Under the pieces are notes generated by a model, which saw nothing but the letters and a program-made list of their open reading frames with translations, made no database searches and was not told the origin of the DNA. This document shows positions 43,004 to 52,881 of a stretch of 64,000 nt of DNA, one piece after another. Every line of letters starts with the position of its first letter. The first letter of the stretch is position 1. The stretch comes from DATFVA01 sp963747755 (GTDB taxonomy: Bacteria; Bacteroidota; Ignavibacteria; Ignavibacteriales; Ignavibacteriaceae): the NCBI GenBank assembly GCA_963747755.1, contig CAVVGK010000016.1, forward strand, positions 1-64,000. The letters are read 5' to 3'. A program made the position numbers and the translations under genes.

Positions 43004-45104
43004 TTATTGATTGAACCTTTCGGCTGCGGTCACGAACTTTTTACCGTTCCAATAGCGGAGCTGTTCTTTTAGCTGCTTGAAATACTCCGGTGTATAAGTA
43101 AGCGGAGGATTCAATTTGCCGTGAACAACCAGTGAATCTCTTAATGTTTGAAAGTCGTCACCACAGTCTATGTAAAAATTTCTCAACTCACCGTCACATC
43201 GATATATAAGATTTCGACGAACATTATCAGCATCATATTCGCCTATCATAAAATTAAATTCGGCAGCGCTTTGTTTATAAAATAAACTGCCTTCAATCGG
43301 GGAGTTCCATCGAAAATATAATCTTGTTAAATCGCTTTTGGGTAGTAAAATGTATTCGGTGTAATAAGCCAATGGTTTTGAACGGATGGTATAATAAGGA
43401 GGTGCCGGAGATCTTCCATTCAATGAGTCAATATCAATGGAAAATAATACGGCCCGTTCATAGCCATTATTAATACCTATCGCAACAATCTCTTTTATGT
43501 TATCTGAATTAAAATCACCGATAACTGCGCTATTAATACCGCCTGAATTCCATAGTACTTTAGAACTATCCACCCTTTGCCCCGTAAGCGCATCAAGTTT
43601 AAATATGGCACTGGGATATAGGGGATCATTATTCGCAAAAGCATATAAAACCTGACGATTGTTCTCGTTTATTATATCAATTAAATTGGAACTAGAATAA
43701 AGTTGTATGCTTGTATTCGGGAGTAAAAACCTGGTCACGGAAAACATACTGCCATAGTTTTTCCTTCTTTTTATTATAACAAATTATTCTCCCGTAATTT
43801 GGATCATCGTGCGAAATCTTTTCCCTGCAGGCCAGCACTTCATTAACTCCGTCACCGTTAATATCCTGGATCTTTACAACTACATTTCTAAGCGGTCCCA
43901 TATTAGATTCATTCAGATTATCGAGCGGTTCTATGTTCCAGAGAGTTTTTCCATTACCGTTTTTTATCATCAGCAAATTACTCTCATAATCTGCTATCTC
44001 CGGGTTGTTATCAAAGTCGAAGATGCCGGAGAAGATAATTATGGCGGTGAGAGGGATGAGAAGGAAAAGTGCAAGGGCCTGGCGGCGGATGAATTTGCCT
44101 GTACGGAGAAGGGTGCTTTCTTTTTTAATTTCGACAACGTTGCGAAGGTTGAAGAGGTCATCAGCCGACTGTATGCCTACAAGCTTAAGATTCCTGTCGG
44201 GGAAGTCCGCCTGAAGTTTGTGAAGAGTATTCTTTGCATCAAGAAAATCCTCTTCAGGAATTATGAATTGTCTTATGCGGGAAAAGAAAACAATTTTCGT
44301 TTTAACATCGATAATTTCTTTGGTTAAAGGAGGAATGTTTCCATCTTCATCTAAAGCACCTGTTAGGGCTGCGGATATATTGCTGAAAATCTTTGTTGGT
44401 GAATCATAAAATCTCAGGATTTCTTCTGCAAGTTTAAGCACAAGCAGAACTCCGAATGAACTGCCGCGGTACTCCCCCGTCTTATTTTCAAAATCGATGT
44501 AAACATCCCAGTACTGATGTTTTATTTTCGTATATCTTTTCGCAATCCTTACGGCATTAACCAGCGAGCTTTGCGCCTGTTTAATCAACCCTGCATCAGG
44601 CTCCCCTTGTCCCGGGAGTATATGAAATTTGTTCTCCTCTGCAACCGGCTTTATCTGCACACTCAATGTACTCATTACGCCATAATCATCATCAAATTTT
44701 TGACTCTCCTTCTGCAGCAGCGGAAGGAAGGTACAAGGAGTCTCAATTGAATCATGGCCTGAAAGAACCTCCATTAAATTTTGATACTTTTTTTCCAGGA
44801 TGCTTATATGCGATTCAGGGAATGCTTTATCATCACCGGGATAAACAGCCTGAACCTGTTTCGATTGTCTTATAATGTCATTAATAAGAGCAGATTTCAG
44901 ACCTGAGACTTCAATCCTCGATAGCAGGTCAAAATACTGATTACCGAATTCAAGGAGATACGATTCAGCGATGTTCCTGTTTTTTTCCTCAAGAAGGAGC
45001 TGAAAAAAAGTATAGAGGAGGAATAATTTATTTCGCGGCGGAATAGTTTTAAGAAGCTTAATCCTGAGCTTTGAAGCTTCAGTTTCAAGATGAAGAATAT
45101 CCAT
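43004..45104 (-). pseudogene. Membrane protein with Lon-S16-like domain and FG-GAP-like repeats, frameshifted
   Basis: Residues 1-140 helical, cytoplasmic. Residues 145-325 resemble the Lon (S16) peptidase domain: YWDVYID, GSSFG with Ser216 in the place of the Lon Ser, AALTGALDEDGNIPPL, then Lys262 in PLTKEI, 46 residues on (43 in E. coli Lon, S679/K722), then FIIPEEDF. One membrane helix at about 341-360. Then FG-GAP-like repeats (IQDINGDGVNEVLACRE, IGDFNSDNIKEIVAIG). The frame ends at HTTLF (43692) but the next frame continues SSNLIDIINEN; removing one T near 43696 gives one protein of about 699 residues. The start at 45104 has AGGGG and lies 17 bp after the 45122-45655 gene. It may be a natural truncation, a programmed shift or a sequencing error. 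Confidence 0.65.
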
Positions 45105-45121
45105 TTATCCCCTGCTTCGGT

Positions 45122-45655
45122 TCACTGAGGATATACCTCGATAGAAATTGAATTTATACCGGGCAGATTTTCCAGGATCTTTATTTCCTGGCTGTCCTTG
45201 AAATAGTATTTCTGAAGGCCGGGATTAAGAGTGAGTGTAAATTCGCCCAGCTTTTCCCCAGACACAGGAAACACGAATAAACGCGCTTTTTTGACAGTGC
45301 CGATAAGTCTGATAATAATGTTCTTTTCTTTATCGATAAAAGTTTTCGAGAATAACCCGGGATCACTCTCAGAGGTAGCAGCAGCCAGAACAGCAGAAGC
45401 GAGATAAAATTCTGATGCTTCAATAGTCCATGGCAGCAGCTCATAGACTTTAGTTAATTTATATGCTGGTATTTTCTCAGCAATCTTAGTTTTGAGAGAG
45501 GGGGAAATATCTTTGCTGAGTTCATCCTTTATATTATTATAGACTTCAACAGCGGGGTAATGGTCCTGATTCTCACTGATATGATGCAGTTTCTCGTCAC
45601 TCAGTCCATCAGGAAAAAATACAAAGTAAAAAATATCTTTTTCAGTTATAGGCAT
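45122..45655 (-). CDS. Soluble protein of unknown function, partner of the S16-like gene
   Basis: 177 residues, no signal peptide or membrane helix. The N-terminal half is helical (LSDEKLHHISENQDHYPAVE resembles the spacing of small anti-sigma-type N-terminal helices, which is only suggestive); a central Ala-rich helix (FYLASAVLAAATSE) and a beta-rich C-terminal half with a predicted immunoglobulin-like strand pattern follow. The 17-bp gap to the next gene implies cotranscription with the S16/FG-GAP membrane protein. Confidence 0.6.
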   Translation of the reverse strand: MPITEKDIFYFVFFPDGLSDEKLHHISENQDHYPAVEVYNNIKDELSKDISPSLKTKIAEKIPAYKLTKVYELLPWTIEASEFYLASAVLAAATSESDPGLFSKTFIDKEKNIIIRLIGTVKKARLFVFPVSGEKLGEFTLTLNPGLQKYYFKDSQEIKILENLPGINSISIEVYPQ

Positions 45656-45684
45656 AGATCAGGTAAAAAGTAAAATGTATTAAG

Positions 45685-45716
45685 TAAAAAGGGACTGAGT
45701 AAAATATTCAGTTCCC
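45685..45716 (-). terminator. Hairpin after the 45756-46721 gene
   Basis: On the minus strand GGGAACTGA pairs with CTCAGTCCC (one bulge) and is followed by TTTTTACTT. It separates this gene from the two downstream, so they may be distinct transcripts or partly attenuated. Confidence 0.55.
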
Positions 45717-45755
45717 TATTTGTAAAATATCCTTAAAATTATCGCCGTCGGAAAA

Positions 45756-46721
45756 TCAGACGATTAATTCTGCCAGCTGCTGTCTGTAAAGTTTAACTAT
45801 ATACTCAAAAATGTTATGATATTTTTGTTCATAATCGTTTTTTGTGAGCCCGGGCATAGCCTCATAGAGATAGTCATACAAACCTGGATTTATTCCACCG
45901 TCCATCAAGTCGTTACCTATAAGCTTAAGAGCCTTCATAATCAAAATAAATTCATCATCGCAAAGCTTTCCTGTTTTCACGTAAGATTCTTCTGCTTTCC
46001 GGCAGACGATTGCGAATCCCTTATCAATTATCTCTTTAACCTCGAGCTTTTCGCCGGTTCCCTGAACAGAGCGTGATATTTCACCCGACAAATTTAGTTC
46101 CTTAATCCTGTAGACGAGATCATAAAGAGGGATTGCAGCAGGTGATTTGAATATCTCCCTGAAATAGCTGAAAAGCGACGGAAGCATTTCCTTCCTGTCG
46201 CTAATGAGAACGGACGGAGAATTATAAAGCGACTCCCTATCGGCAAACCTGCATTTGTCGGGATAGATGCCGGGTTCACTAATATATATTTTCCCGGCGA
46301 TGTTAATCTTATTAAAGTTCCGGGACTTGATGAAATAATTGACGGAGTCGAGGATTTTAGAGAAGAAGGGATCATACTCCTTGAGTAAGGTATTTATGCG
46401 CTGATTTACGCTGAGGGAGATTGTTTTGAACAGGAAATACTTTGCTTCAACTTCGGTAGTTATTTCAGGCTCCCAGGAAGTGAATCTGGAGATAATAAAC
46501 AGCTCGCCGTCAGACTGGTTCCGTGTAAAAAACGGAACTATAGAATCCACAGCAATATCCTCAAGGAAGCTGCTGTTTTCGCCAGCCACTTTTTTAATCC
46601 TGCCTGAATTATATTTAACAAACCTCAGTGCAATCCGGATAAGATTCTCAATAAAATGGTTCAGGTCGGTTTGCGAAATATCGCCAGTCCGGATTTTTTG
46701 TAAATCTGAATAAAAACTCAT
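45756..46721 (-). CDS. Helical protein of unknown function
   Basis: 321 residues from the ATG at 46721 behind GAGGG; an in-frame TTG at 46736 is less likely. No signal or membrane segment. The N-terminal 120 residues (LIRIALRFVKYNSG, EDIAVDSIVPFFTRN, ISRFTSWEP) have a faint sigma-region-2-like rhythm, which I would not rely on. The remainder is helical. It is divergent from the large hybrid sensor at 46986 and may share its promoter region. Confidence 0.6.
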   Translation of the reverse strand: MSFYSDLQKIRTGDISQTDLNHFIENLIRIALRFVKYNSGRIKKVAGENSSFLEDIAVDSIVPFFTRNQSDGELFIISRFTSWEPEITTEVEAKYFLFKTISLSVNQRINTLLKEYDPFFSKILDSVNYFIKSRNFNKINIAGKIYISEPGIYPDKCRFADRESLYNSPSVLISDRKEMLPSLFSYFREIFKSPAAIPLYDLVYRIKELNLSGEISRSVQGTGEKLEVKEIIDKGFAIVCRKAEESYVKTGKLCDDEFILIMKALKLIGNDLMDGGINPGLYDYLYEAMPGLTKNDYEQKYHNIFEYIVKLYRQQLAELIV

Positions 46722-46985
46722 CAGCCCTCTATACAAAAACCCGCTAGAAATTTAAGCATAATATTACTTTTAGCAAAACGGGCGAACTCAGGCTAAAAAG
46801 ACCCCATTTCGGGAGAATTAAGCGTTTAATAACCCTATATTACCAAATAAACTTGTTTCAGAGCAAATAAACGAATAAATTCCATTCGCCCTCAAACGTG
46901 TGTTATTCAGAGAAGTAATTCCGAAATTCCCAATGTGCTCCTTTGAAGATTTGATGATGCTTATTCAGCAAATTCAAAAAGAAAA

Positions 46986-49900
46986 ATGAGAAATTTGAAT
47001 AAATCTTCATTAAGGTCTATCTACTTATTATTATTTGTCTGCACTATCCCTTTAGCCGCGCAGCAGATTCGTTTCAGGCATCTTAGTATCGACAACGGTC
47101 TCTCCCAGAATGCCGTTCTATCTATTATCCAGAACAGACAGGGTTATATGTGGTTCGGTACAAAAGACGGACTCAACCGGTACGATGGGTATACTTTCAG
47201 GGTATTTCAGAACGATCCGGCCGACACCATTTCCATATCATCAAATTATATCTCTTGCCTTTTCGAAGACAGCCGGGGTAGGATCTGGATAGGAACATTA
47301 AACGGGAGTCTGGATCGATATGAGCCTGTTGATGAAAAATTTACAAGGTTCACTATCCCCGGTAACGAAAACCGCGTTACAGCTATAGAAGAGGACTATG
47401 CCGGAAGACTATGGTTCGGTACTGAAGGAAATGGGGTGTTCAGATTTTCGCTTGACTCCCCTCCTGCTTTACCAAAAATAGAGCATTTCTATCATTCTTT
47501 GAATACAGGATCTATCAGTAGTAATTTTATCTCATCGATCCGTTCCGATTTAAAAGGAGTCGTATGGCTGGGAACAGCAGCCGGATTAGATAAGTTTGAC
47601 GAAAAACAGAATTCGTTCAGACATTATAATATTGAAACCAGGAGTCCTGATGCCCCTCCCTACCCCCCTTATAACGGGGTTACGGCTATCAAACAACTGA
47701 AAGAAGACACTCTCTGGCTCGGAACTCCAAGCGGCCTTGTAAAATTTAATACCGCCGATGGCGTTTACAGCTTCTTCCCGCATCACTACACCGTTTTCCG
47801 GTTCGGCTGGGGAATAATTTCAGATATAATCGTGGACAACAACGGAGGTCTGTGGCTTGCCACACCTGGTGAACTGATGCGTTTTGATCCCTCGTCCGGG
47901 CAATACACCTATATTACGAATGACCCGCTGGATCCGGGCTCTATAAGTTATAATTCAGTATCTGCCATCTGGTGCGACAGATCAGGGATAATCTGGATTG
48001 GAACCCCCGGGGCCGGAATAAATATTTATGATCCGAAGGCAAACCGTTTTTCTCTTCTCAGACGTAAGACTGAAACCGGCTCGAGGGTTACAGGGTTCAG
48101 CGTACGGGCAATTTGTGAAGATAATGAAGGCAATATATGGATAAGTACCGACGTACTGTATAGATGGAACAGGAAAACAGGGGAACTTAAGAGTTACGAG
48201 ACATCCTCTGTGCGACCCGATGATTTCGGCAATACAGGTGCATGGTCAATTGCAAAAGATAATAGCGGTATTCTTTGGTTTGCAACTTCTCAGGGATTGT
48301 TCAGCTATGATCCTGCTTCAGAAAAAGAACGGCTGTATAAGTATGATCCTAAAGATAGTTCGGGATTACCTGAAAAGGAGATTGATGCGGTATTCGTAGA
48401 TAATCACGGACACGTGTGGATTGCCTCCGGGTATTACTTCAGCGAGCTTGTCGATATCAGCCGGGGAAAGTTTATACACTACCGGTATAATACAAGCAAT
48501 ACTCGGAATGTTGCAGCTCATCCTGCTGTTTATCAGGATAAGAACGATATTTTCTGGATAGGAACAGATAATGGATTGTTCAAATTTGATCAGAAGTTAA
48601 AATCGATCGATACATTCAAAAATGATCCGTCTAACCCCCGGAGCCTCGATAATAATTATATTAAATCTATTTGTCCCGATCCCCGTACTCCCGATAAATA
48701 TCTATGGATTGGAACGGCCGGCGGCGGATTAAATAAATTCAATAAAATAGAATCCGCTTTTGATCATTTTACTACAAAAGACGGACTCCCCAATAACGTT
48801 GTTTATGGAATACTTTCGGATTTAAAAGGAAATCTCTGGCTCAGTACTAATCACGGCCTCTCTTCATTTAACCCTGCCTCGGCTGTCTTTAAGAATTTTG
48901 ATGTTCTTGATGGTCTACAGAGCAATGAATTTAATACTAATGGTTTTTATAAGAGTAAAAGCGGAGAGATGTTTTTCGGAGGCATCAAGGGATTAAATTA
49001 TTTTCATCCCGAAGACGTAAAGAACAACCCTTTTATACCCAACATTGTTATTACAAGTTGCGAGGTTCAGAACCAGTCATCTGAAACCGGAAATCATGCA
49101 CCTGTAATTAAAACTCTTACAGGTACCTCAGAAGTAACTTTATCTTACAAAGAGGATATAATCCGTATTGAATTTGCATCGCTTGATTTTTCTGCTCCCG
49201 AAAAAAACAGGTATTCATACATGCTCGAAAACTTCAATGATAACTGGGTAAATGCAGGGACACATCATAGTGCAACTTTCACTCACCTTCCCGCAGGCAA
49301 ATATATTTTCCGGGTCAGGGGCTCCAATAATGATGGTGTGTGGAATGAAAAAGGTGCGTCATTAACGATTATTATTTTCCCTCCCTGGTGGCAGACGTGG
49401 TGGGCATTCTTAATTTACGGACTGCTCTTTCTATCAGGCCTCTATTCGCTGCGAAAGTACGAATTAAACCGGATGAACCTTAAGAACCAGCTGAAGCTGG
49501 AGAAAGTGGAATCGGATTCGCTTCGCCATCTGGATCAGCTTAAAACAAGGTTCTTCGCGAATATTTCACACGAGTTCAGAACCCCGCTTACCTTGATACT
49601 GGGGCAGGTTGAAAGTGTTCTTTCACTTGATATCGGAACCAAAGCAAAAGGAAAGCTTCATATTGCAAACAGGAATGCAAGGCGGCTTCTTACGCTCATT
49701 AATCAGCTGCTTGATATATCAAAAATTGAGGCAGGCAGCATGCAGCTTAAAGCTGAGCAGCATAATATAGTTTCATTCCTTAAGAGTCTTTTTTACTCAT
49801 TTGAATCGCTTGCAGATACAAAGCAGATCACCCTGAAATTTGAATCGGAGCTAGTTAACATTCCCGTCGTTTTTGAACCGGATAAGATGGAGAAGGTATT

Positions 49901-51095
49901 TTACAATCTCTTCTCAAATGCTTTTAAATTCACTCCGCCGGGAGGTACTATAACAGTGAAAGCAGTTAGTTCGAATACATCGGCAGTGATATCCATAAAG
50001 GATACCGGATCAGGAATACCGGCTAACAGGATGAATAAGATTTTCGACAGGTTTTACCAGATGGATAATTCAAGTACAAGGGAACATGAAGGTACAGGAA
50101 TAGGACTGGCTCTTACCAAAGAATTAATTGAGCTGCATAAAGGAACCATCAAAGTAAAAGGCGAAACCGGTGAAGGTGCGGAGTTTGTTATTACCCTTCC
50201 ACTCGGAAGTCTAACTGTTCATAAAGTATCCCTGGATGCTGTTCCTCATGATAACGTCTTTGATGAAATCATTACGGAGCCAGGTAACGATATACAGGAT
50301 GAAAATTTAATAAGCGGAGGAAACGGAGAAGACAGAGAAGGTGAAATAATTCTGATTGTAGAGGACAATGCCGATGTACGTAACTATATAAGGGAGCAGC
50401 TGGAGACCGAATTTATCATTATAGATGCCCGGAATGGAGAGGCTGGAATAGCAAAAGCCCGCGGAATTGTACCTGATTTAATTATTACAGACGTTATGAT
50501 GCCTAAAATGAACGGTTACAGATTTAGTCAGGAGATAAGAAAAGATGAAAGAACCAGCCACATCCCGATAATTATGCTGACCGCGAAAGCGGGACTTGAC
50601 GATAAGATAGAAGGACTGGAAACCGGGATTGATGCTTACCTTACAAAGCCATTCAGCACCAGGGAAATGAAAGTAACAGTAAAAAATCTTATCCAGCAGC
50701 GTAAGGAGTTAAGGAGAAGATTCAGCCGCGCTACATTAATAAAGCCTTCAGAGGTGTCAGCAGTTTCAGCAGATCAAGTCTTCCTTCAAAAAACAATGCA
50801 GCTAATAGAGAAACATTTTTCTGATGACCAGTTTGGAGTAGAATTACTGGCCTCAGAAGCAGGAATGAGCGTTTCTCAGATGAACAGAAAACTGAAAGCA
50901 CTGATAGACCAGCCTGCGGGTCAATTGATCAGGTCGCTTCGACTTCAGAGAGCCGCTGAACTTCTTAAACAAAATAGCGGAACGGTGGCCGAAATATGCT
51001 ACCAGGTTGGATTTAACGACCAATCGTACTTTTCAAGAGCCTTCAAGAAACAATTCGGCTGCAGTCCAAGCGACTATAAGAAGATTGCAGATTAA
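46986..51095 (+). CDS. Hybrid two-component system (propeller kinase + receiver + AraC HTH)
   Basis: A 1369-residue one-protein signalling system in the inner membrane. Order: signal peptide (to about 25), two Reg_prop propellers (about 30-690), Y_Y_Y (about 735-800), membrane helix (about 805-825), HisKA with NISHEFRTPL (His862), HATPase with NLFSNAFKF, DTGSGIP and GTGIGLAL, receiver domain with Asp1169 (ITDVMMPKMNG) and Lys in YLTKPF, and an AraC-type helix-turn-helix at the end (about 1265-1365; GFNDQSYFSRAFKKQFG). In Bacteroides such hybrids control polysaccharide-use operons; no such genes are adjacent here, so the ligand is unknown. Confidence 0.95.
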   Translation: MRNLNKSSLRSIYLLLFVCTIPLAAQQIRFRHLSIDNGLSQNAVLSIIQNRQGYMWFGTKDGLNRYDGYTFRVFQNDPADTISISSNYISCLFEDSRGRIWIGTLNGSLDRYEPVDEKFTRFTIPGNENRVTAIEEDYAGRLWFGTEGNGVFRFSLDSPPALPKIEHFYHSLNTGSISSNFISSIRSDLKGVVWLGTAAGLDKFDEKQNSFRHYNIETRSPDAPPYPPYNGVTAIKQLKEDTLWLGTPSGLVKFNTADGVYSFFPHHYTVFRFGWGIISDIIVDNNGGLWLATPGELMRFDPSSGQYTYITNDPLDPGSISYNSVSAIWCDRSGIIWIGTPGAGINIYDPKANRFSLLRRKTETGSRVTGFSVRAICEDNEGNIWISTDVLYRWNRKTGELKSYETSSVRPDDFGNTGAWSIAKDNSGILWFATSQGLFSYDPASEKERLYKYDPKDSSGLPEKEIDAVFVDNHGHVWIASGYYFSELVDISRGKFIHYRYNTSNTRNVAAHPAVYQDKNDIFWIGTDNGLFKFDQKLKSIDTFKNDPSNPRSLDNNYIKSICPDPRTPDKYLWIGTAGGGLNKFNKIESAFDHFTTKDGLPNNVVYGILSDLKGNLWLSTNHGLSSFNPASAVFKNFDVLDGLQSNEFNTNGFYKSKSGEMFFGGIKGLNYFHPEDVKNNPFIPNIVITSCEVQNQSSETGNHAPVIKTLTGTSEVTLSYKEDIIRIEFASLDFSAPEKNRYSYMLENFNDNWVNAGTHHSATFTHLPAGKYIFRVRGSNNDGVWNEKGASLTIIIFPPWWQTWWAFLIYGLLFLSGLYSLRKYELNRMNLKNQLKLEKVESDSLRHLDQLKTRFFANISHEFRTPLTLILGQVESVLSLDIGTKAKGKLHIANRNARRLLTLINQLLDISKIEAGSMQLKAEQHNIVSFLKSLFYSFESLADTKQITLKFESELVNIPVVFEPDKMEKVFYNLFSNAFKFTPPGGTITVKAVSSNTSAVISIKDTGSGIPANRMNKIFDRFYQMDNSSTREHEGTGIGLALTKELIELHKGTIKVKGETGEGAEFVITLPLGSLTVHKVSLDAVPHDNVFDEIITEPGNDIQDENLISGGNGEDREGEIILIVEDNADVRNYIREQLETEFIIIDARNGEAGIAKARGIVPDLIITDVMMPKMNGYRFSQEIRKDERTSHIPIIMLTAKAGLDDKIEGLETGIDAYLTKPFSTREMKVTVKNLIQQRKELRRRFSRATLIKPSEVSAVSADQVFLQKTMQLIEKHFSDDQFGVELLASEAGMSVSQMNRKLKALIDQPAGQLIRSLRLQRAAELLKQNSGTVAEICYQVGFNDQSYFSRAFKKQFGCSPSDYKKIAD

Positions 51096-51237
51096 AAACA
51101 TATATTTTTCAATTTTCCCATCTTCAGTTCTAAAAGTCCTAACTTTTGCGTTTATAGTGCAAGAAATGGCCTCTTTTTAAACTTACCTTTGTACTGTCTC
51201 AACAAGAACTTAACTATCAATCATCATACTTACTTTT

Positions 51238-51681
51238 ATGGTAATGCTTAAAAAGGCAGCTATCCTCAAAGGTGACGGGACTATCGTATTTGAAAATGGC
51301 AGGCGTTTAGAATGGAATGACATCAGCGAAATCCATTCCCCTGATCTTCCACCTTCAATAAGAGTGGAATTTATGCTCTCATTTAAGGAGAACGATCTGC
51401 TCCTGGGAAGCGGCGGATTTGTCTGGGCCACATACAGCGTCAGCCAGGCAGAAATAATACAGAGTACCCTTCTTGCACAACACATAAATGCTGAAATAAT
51501 ATCTATAGCGGCCTCAGAAAAGAAATTATATGCAATACGGGTAATAAATGAAAGCGATGTAGAAATTTCAGTGAATTTTATCTGGCAGGGTCGTGATGGA
51601 TTGAGACTTAAGCCCGACTGGGTTTACCCGGCAGGTGAAAGAAATGCAAGTTTTGAACAATGGCTGGGTGGAAGGGATTGA
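51238..51681 (+). CDS. Small protein of unknown function
   Basis: 147 residues, starting at 51238 or two codons later (51244); no clear ribosome binding site. No signal peptide. The sequence is beta-rich (LKKAAILKGDGTIVFENG, YAIRVINESDVEIS, NFIWQGRDGLRL). Not recognised. It follows the hybrid kinase by 140 bp on the same strand and could be its target. Confidence 0.55.
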   Translation: MVMLKKAAILKGDGTIVFENGRRLEWNDISEIHSPDLPPSIRVEFMLSFKENDLLLGSGGFVWATYSVSQAEIIQSTLLAQHINAEIISIAASEKKLYAIRVINESDVEISVNFIWQGRDGLRLKPDWVYPAGERNASFEQWLGGRD

Positions 51682-51683
51682 CT

Positions 51684-51711
51684 ATTGAAGATTGAAGATT
51701 GAAGATTGAAG
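51684..51711. repeat. Tandem repeat, 4 x 7 bp
   Basis: Four copies of ATTGAAG starting two bases after the stop of the preceding gene. The same word is frequent in other intergenic regions. Confidence 0.8.
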
Positions 51712-51775
51712 ATTGATAAGAATAGATTTTTGCTACTAAGCAACTAATACAATAACAAACCGAAAGGTATCATAT

Positions 51776-52213
51776 ATGAAAGCTCTGTTAACAGCACTTT
51801 TTTTAATTGCTCTTTTTATTTCAGTTAATTCCTCTGCATATGCACAGGAACAACAGAATAATGTGGTCGTAATGACCAATTTCGAAAGAGCATTCCCTGA
51901 TAACGGTACAGCAAGTGAGCTGGATTCACTTGCGCAAATAATGATGGATAATTCATACAAGAATAATCCACACGTTATAAGTTATGGAGTGGTTCGTCAT
52001 TTTTGGGGACACGACAGCCGTGATTTTATTCAGATGATCACTGTAAAAAGCTTTGAAGACATAAATAAAGCTGAAGCTGAAGGCAACACAGAGTTTATGA
52101 AGGCTATGCCGAACAAGGCCGACAGAGAGGCATTCGGTAAAGCCTACAGCAAATATTTCACCGGAAAACACTCGGATGAAATATATTCCCAGGTGGTTTC
52201 TAGTAATAAATAG
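51776..52213 (+). CDS. Exported small protein, unknown function
   Basis: 145 residues with a clear signal peptide (to about residue 23, ending SAYAQ). The mature part looks like an alpha-beta ferredoxin-like fold with NVVVMTNFERAFPD, SYGVVRHFWGHDSRDFIQMI and KYFTGKHSDEIY. GAAAGG precedes the ATG by about 10 bases. It is followed by a strong terminator, so it is expressed on its own. No family is assigned. Confidence 0.65.
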   Translation: MKALLTALFLIALFISVNSSAYAQEQQNNVVVMTNFERAFPDNGTASELDSLAQIMMDNSYKNNPHVISYGVVRHFWGHDSRDFIQMITVKSFEDINKAEAEGNTEFMKAMPNKADREAFGKAYSKYFTGKHSDEIYSQVVSSNK

Positions 52214-52228
52214 ACTGCACGAGTTTCT

Positions 52229-52265
52229 AAAGGAGATAACCCCGGTTATCTCCTTTTATTTTTAT
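52229..52265 (+). terminator. Rho-independent terminator
   Basis: AAAGGAGATAACC (52229-52241) and GGTTATCTCCTTT (52244-52256) form a 13-bp stem followed by TTATTTTTAT. It lies 15 bp past the stop of the preceding gene. Confidence 0.85.
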
Positions 52266-52289
52266 CTCACAAATTAAAGGAACAGATCT

Positions 52290-52775
52290 ATGAAAAAACT
52301 AACTCAAATATTTTTTGCAATGTTCGTTTTATTGCTGTTGTCAGGCAGCAGCTTTGCACAGCAATGGTCTGATGCACAGAAAGATGTATGGTCAGGAGTT
52401 GAGAAATACTGGCAGGCATCATCTTCAGGTGATGCAGCCGGATTTATGTCATACTTTGATGACAGTTATATGGGCTGGAGCAACCAGACCCGCGTACCGA
52501 TGAGTAAGGCAAATACAGCCAAGTGGATAACACAGGATGTTAAAAACAGTACAACCCTGGTTTATTCGATTACCCCGCTGTCTATCTGGGTAAAGGGTGA
52601 TTTTGCTTATGTACATTATACTTACGAAGAACTTAGTAAGAACACGGAGACAAACAAGACAACGCCGAGAGCCGGCACCTGGACTGACATACTAATGAAG
52701 GAAAACGGAAAGTGGATGCTTATTGGCGATCACGGCGGAAGAACTTCCGGTGGCGGTAATAATTCGGATGACTAA
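52290..52775 (+). CDS. Exported SnoaL/DUF4440-like (NTF2 fold) protein
   Basis: 161 residues with signal peptide (to about 23, ending SSFAQ). The mature part has the NTF2-like pattern: a helix WSGVEKYWQASSSGDAAGFM, then FDDSYMGWSN, PLSIWVKGDFAYVHYTYEE and the final strand WTDILMKENGKWMLIGDHGG. Such domains bind small molecules or act as enzymes; no catalytic residues can be named. AAAGG lies before the ATG, and a hairpin follows the stop. Confidence 0.75.
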   Translation: MKKLTQIFFAMFVLLLLSGSSFAQQWSDAQKDVWSGVEKYWQASSSGDAAGFMSYFDDSYMGWSNQTRVPMSKANTAKWITQDVKNSTTLVYSITPLSIWVKGDFAYVHYTYEELSKNTETNKTTPRAGTWTDILMKENGKWMLIGDHGGRTSGGGNNSDD

Positions 52776-52816
52776 ACAAACCAGAGAAACTGAAAAGTTT
52801 GTGTGGTAAACCAGAA

Positions 52817-52851
52817 GATGCCATCCCGGTGAATGCTGTTGGGGTGGCATC
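52817..52851 (+). terminator. Hairpin after the DUF4440-like gene
   Basis: GATGCCATCCC (52817-52827) pairs with GGGGTGGCATC (52841-52851) with one G:T pair, then TTCATATTAAT. Confidence 0.6.
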
Positions 52852-52881
52852 TTCATATTAATAGAGTTACGCTGACACTTA

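Noticed and set aside
45756..46721. Sigma-70 family factor with 45122-45655 as its anti-sigma factor
   Set aside because: The resemblance is only a rhythm of helices; no region 2 or region 4 motif can be named and a terminator separates the genes.
51184..51191. TACCTTTG as a Bacteroidota-type TAnnTTTG promoter element before the 51238 gene
   Set aside because: No TTTG-type upstream element at the right distance was found, so the match may be chance.
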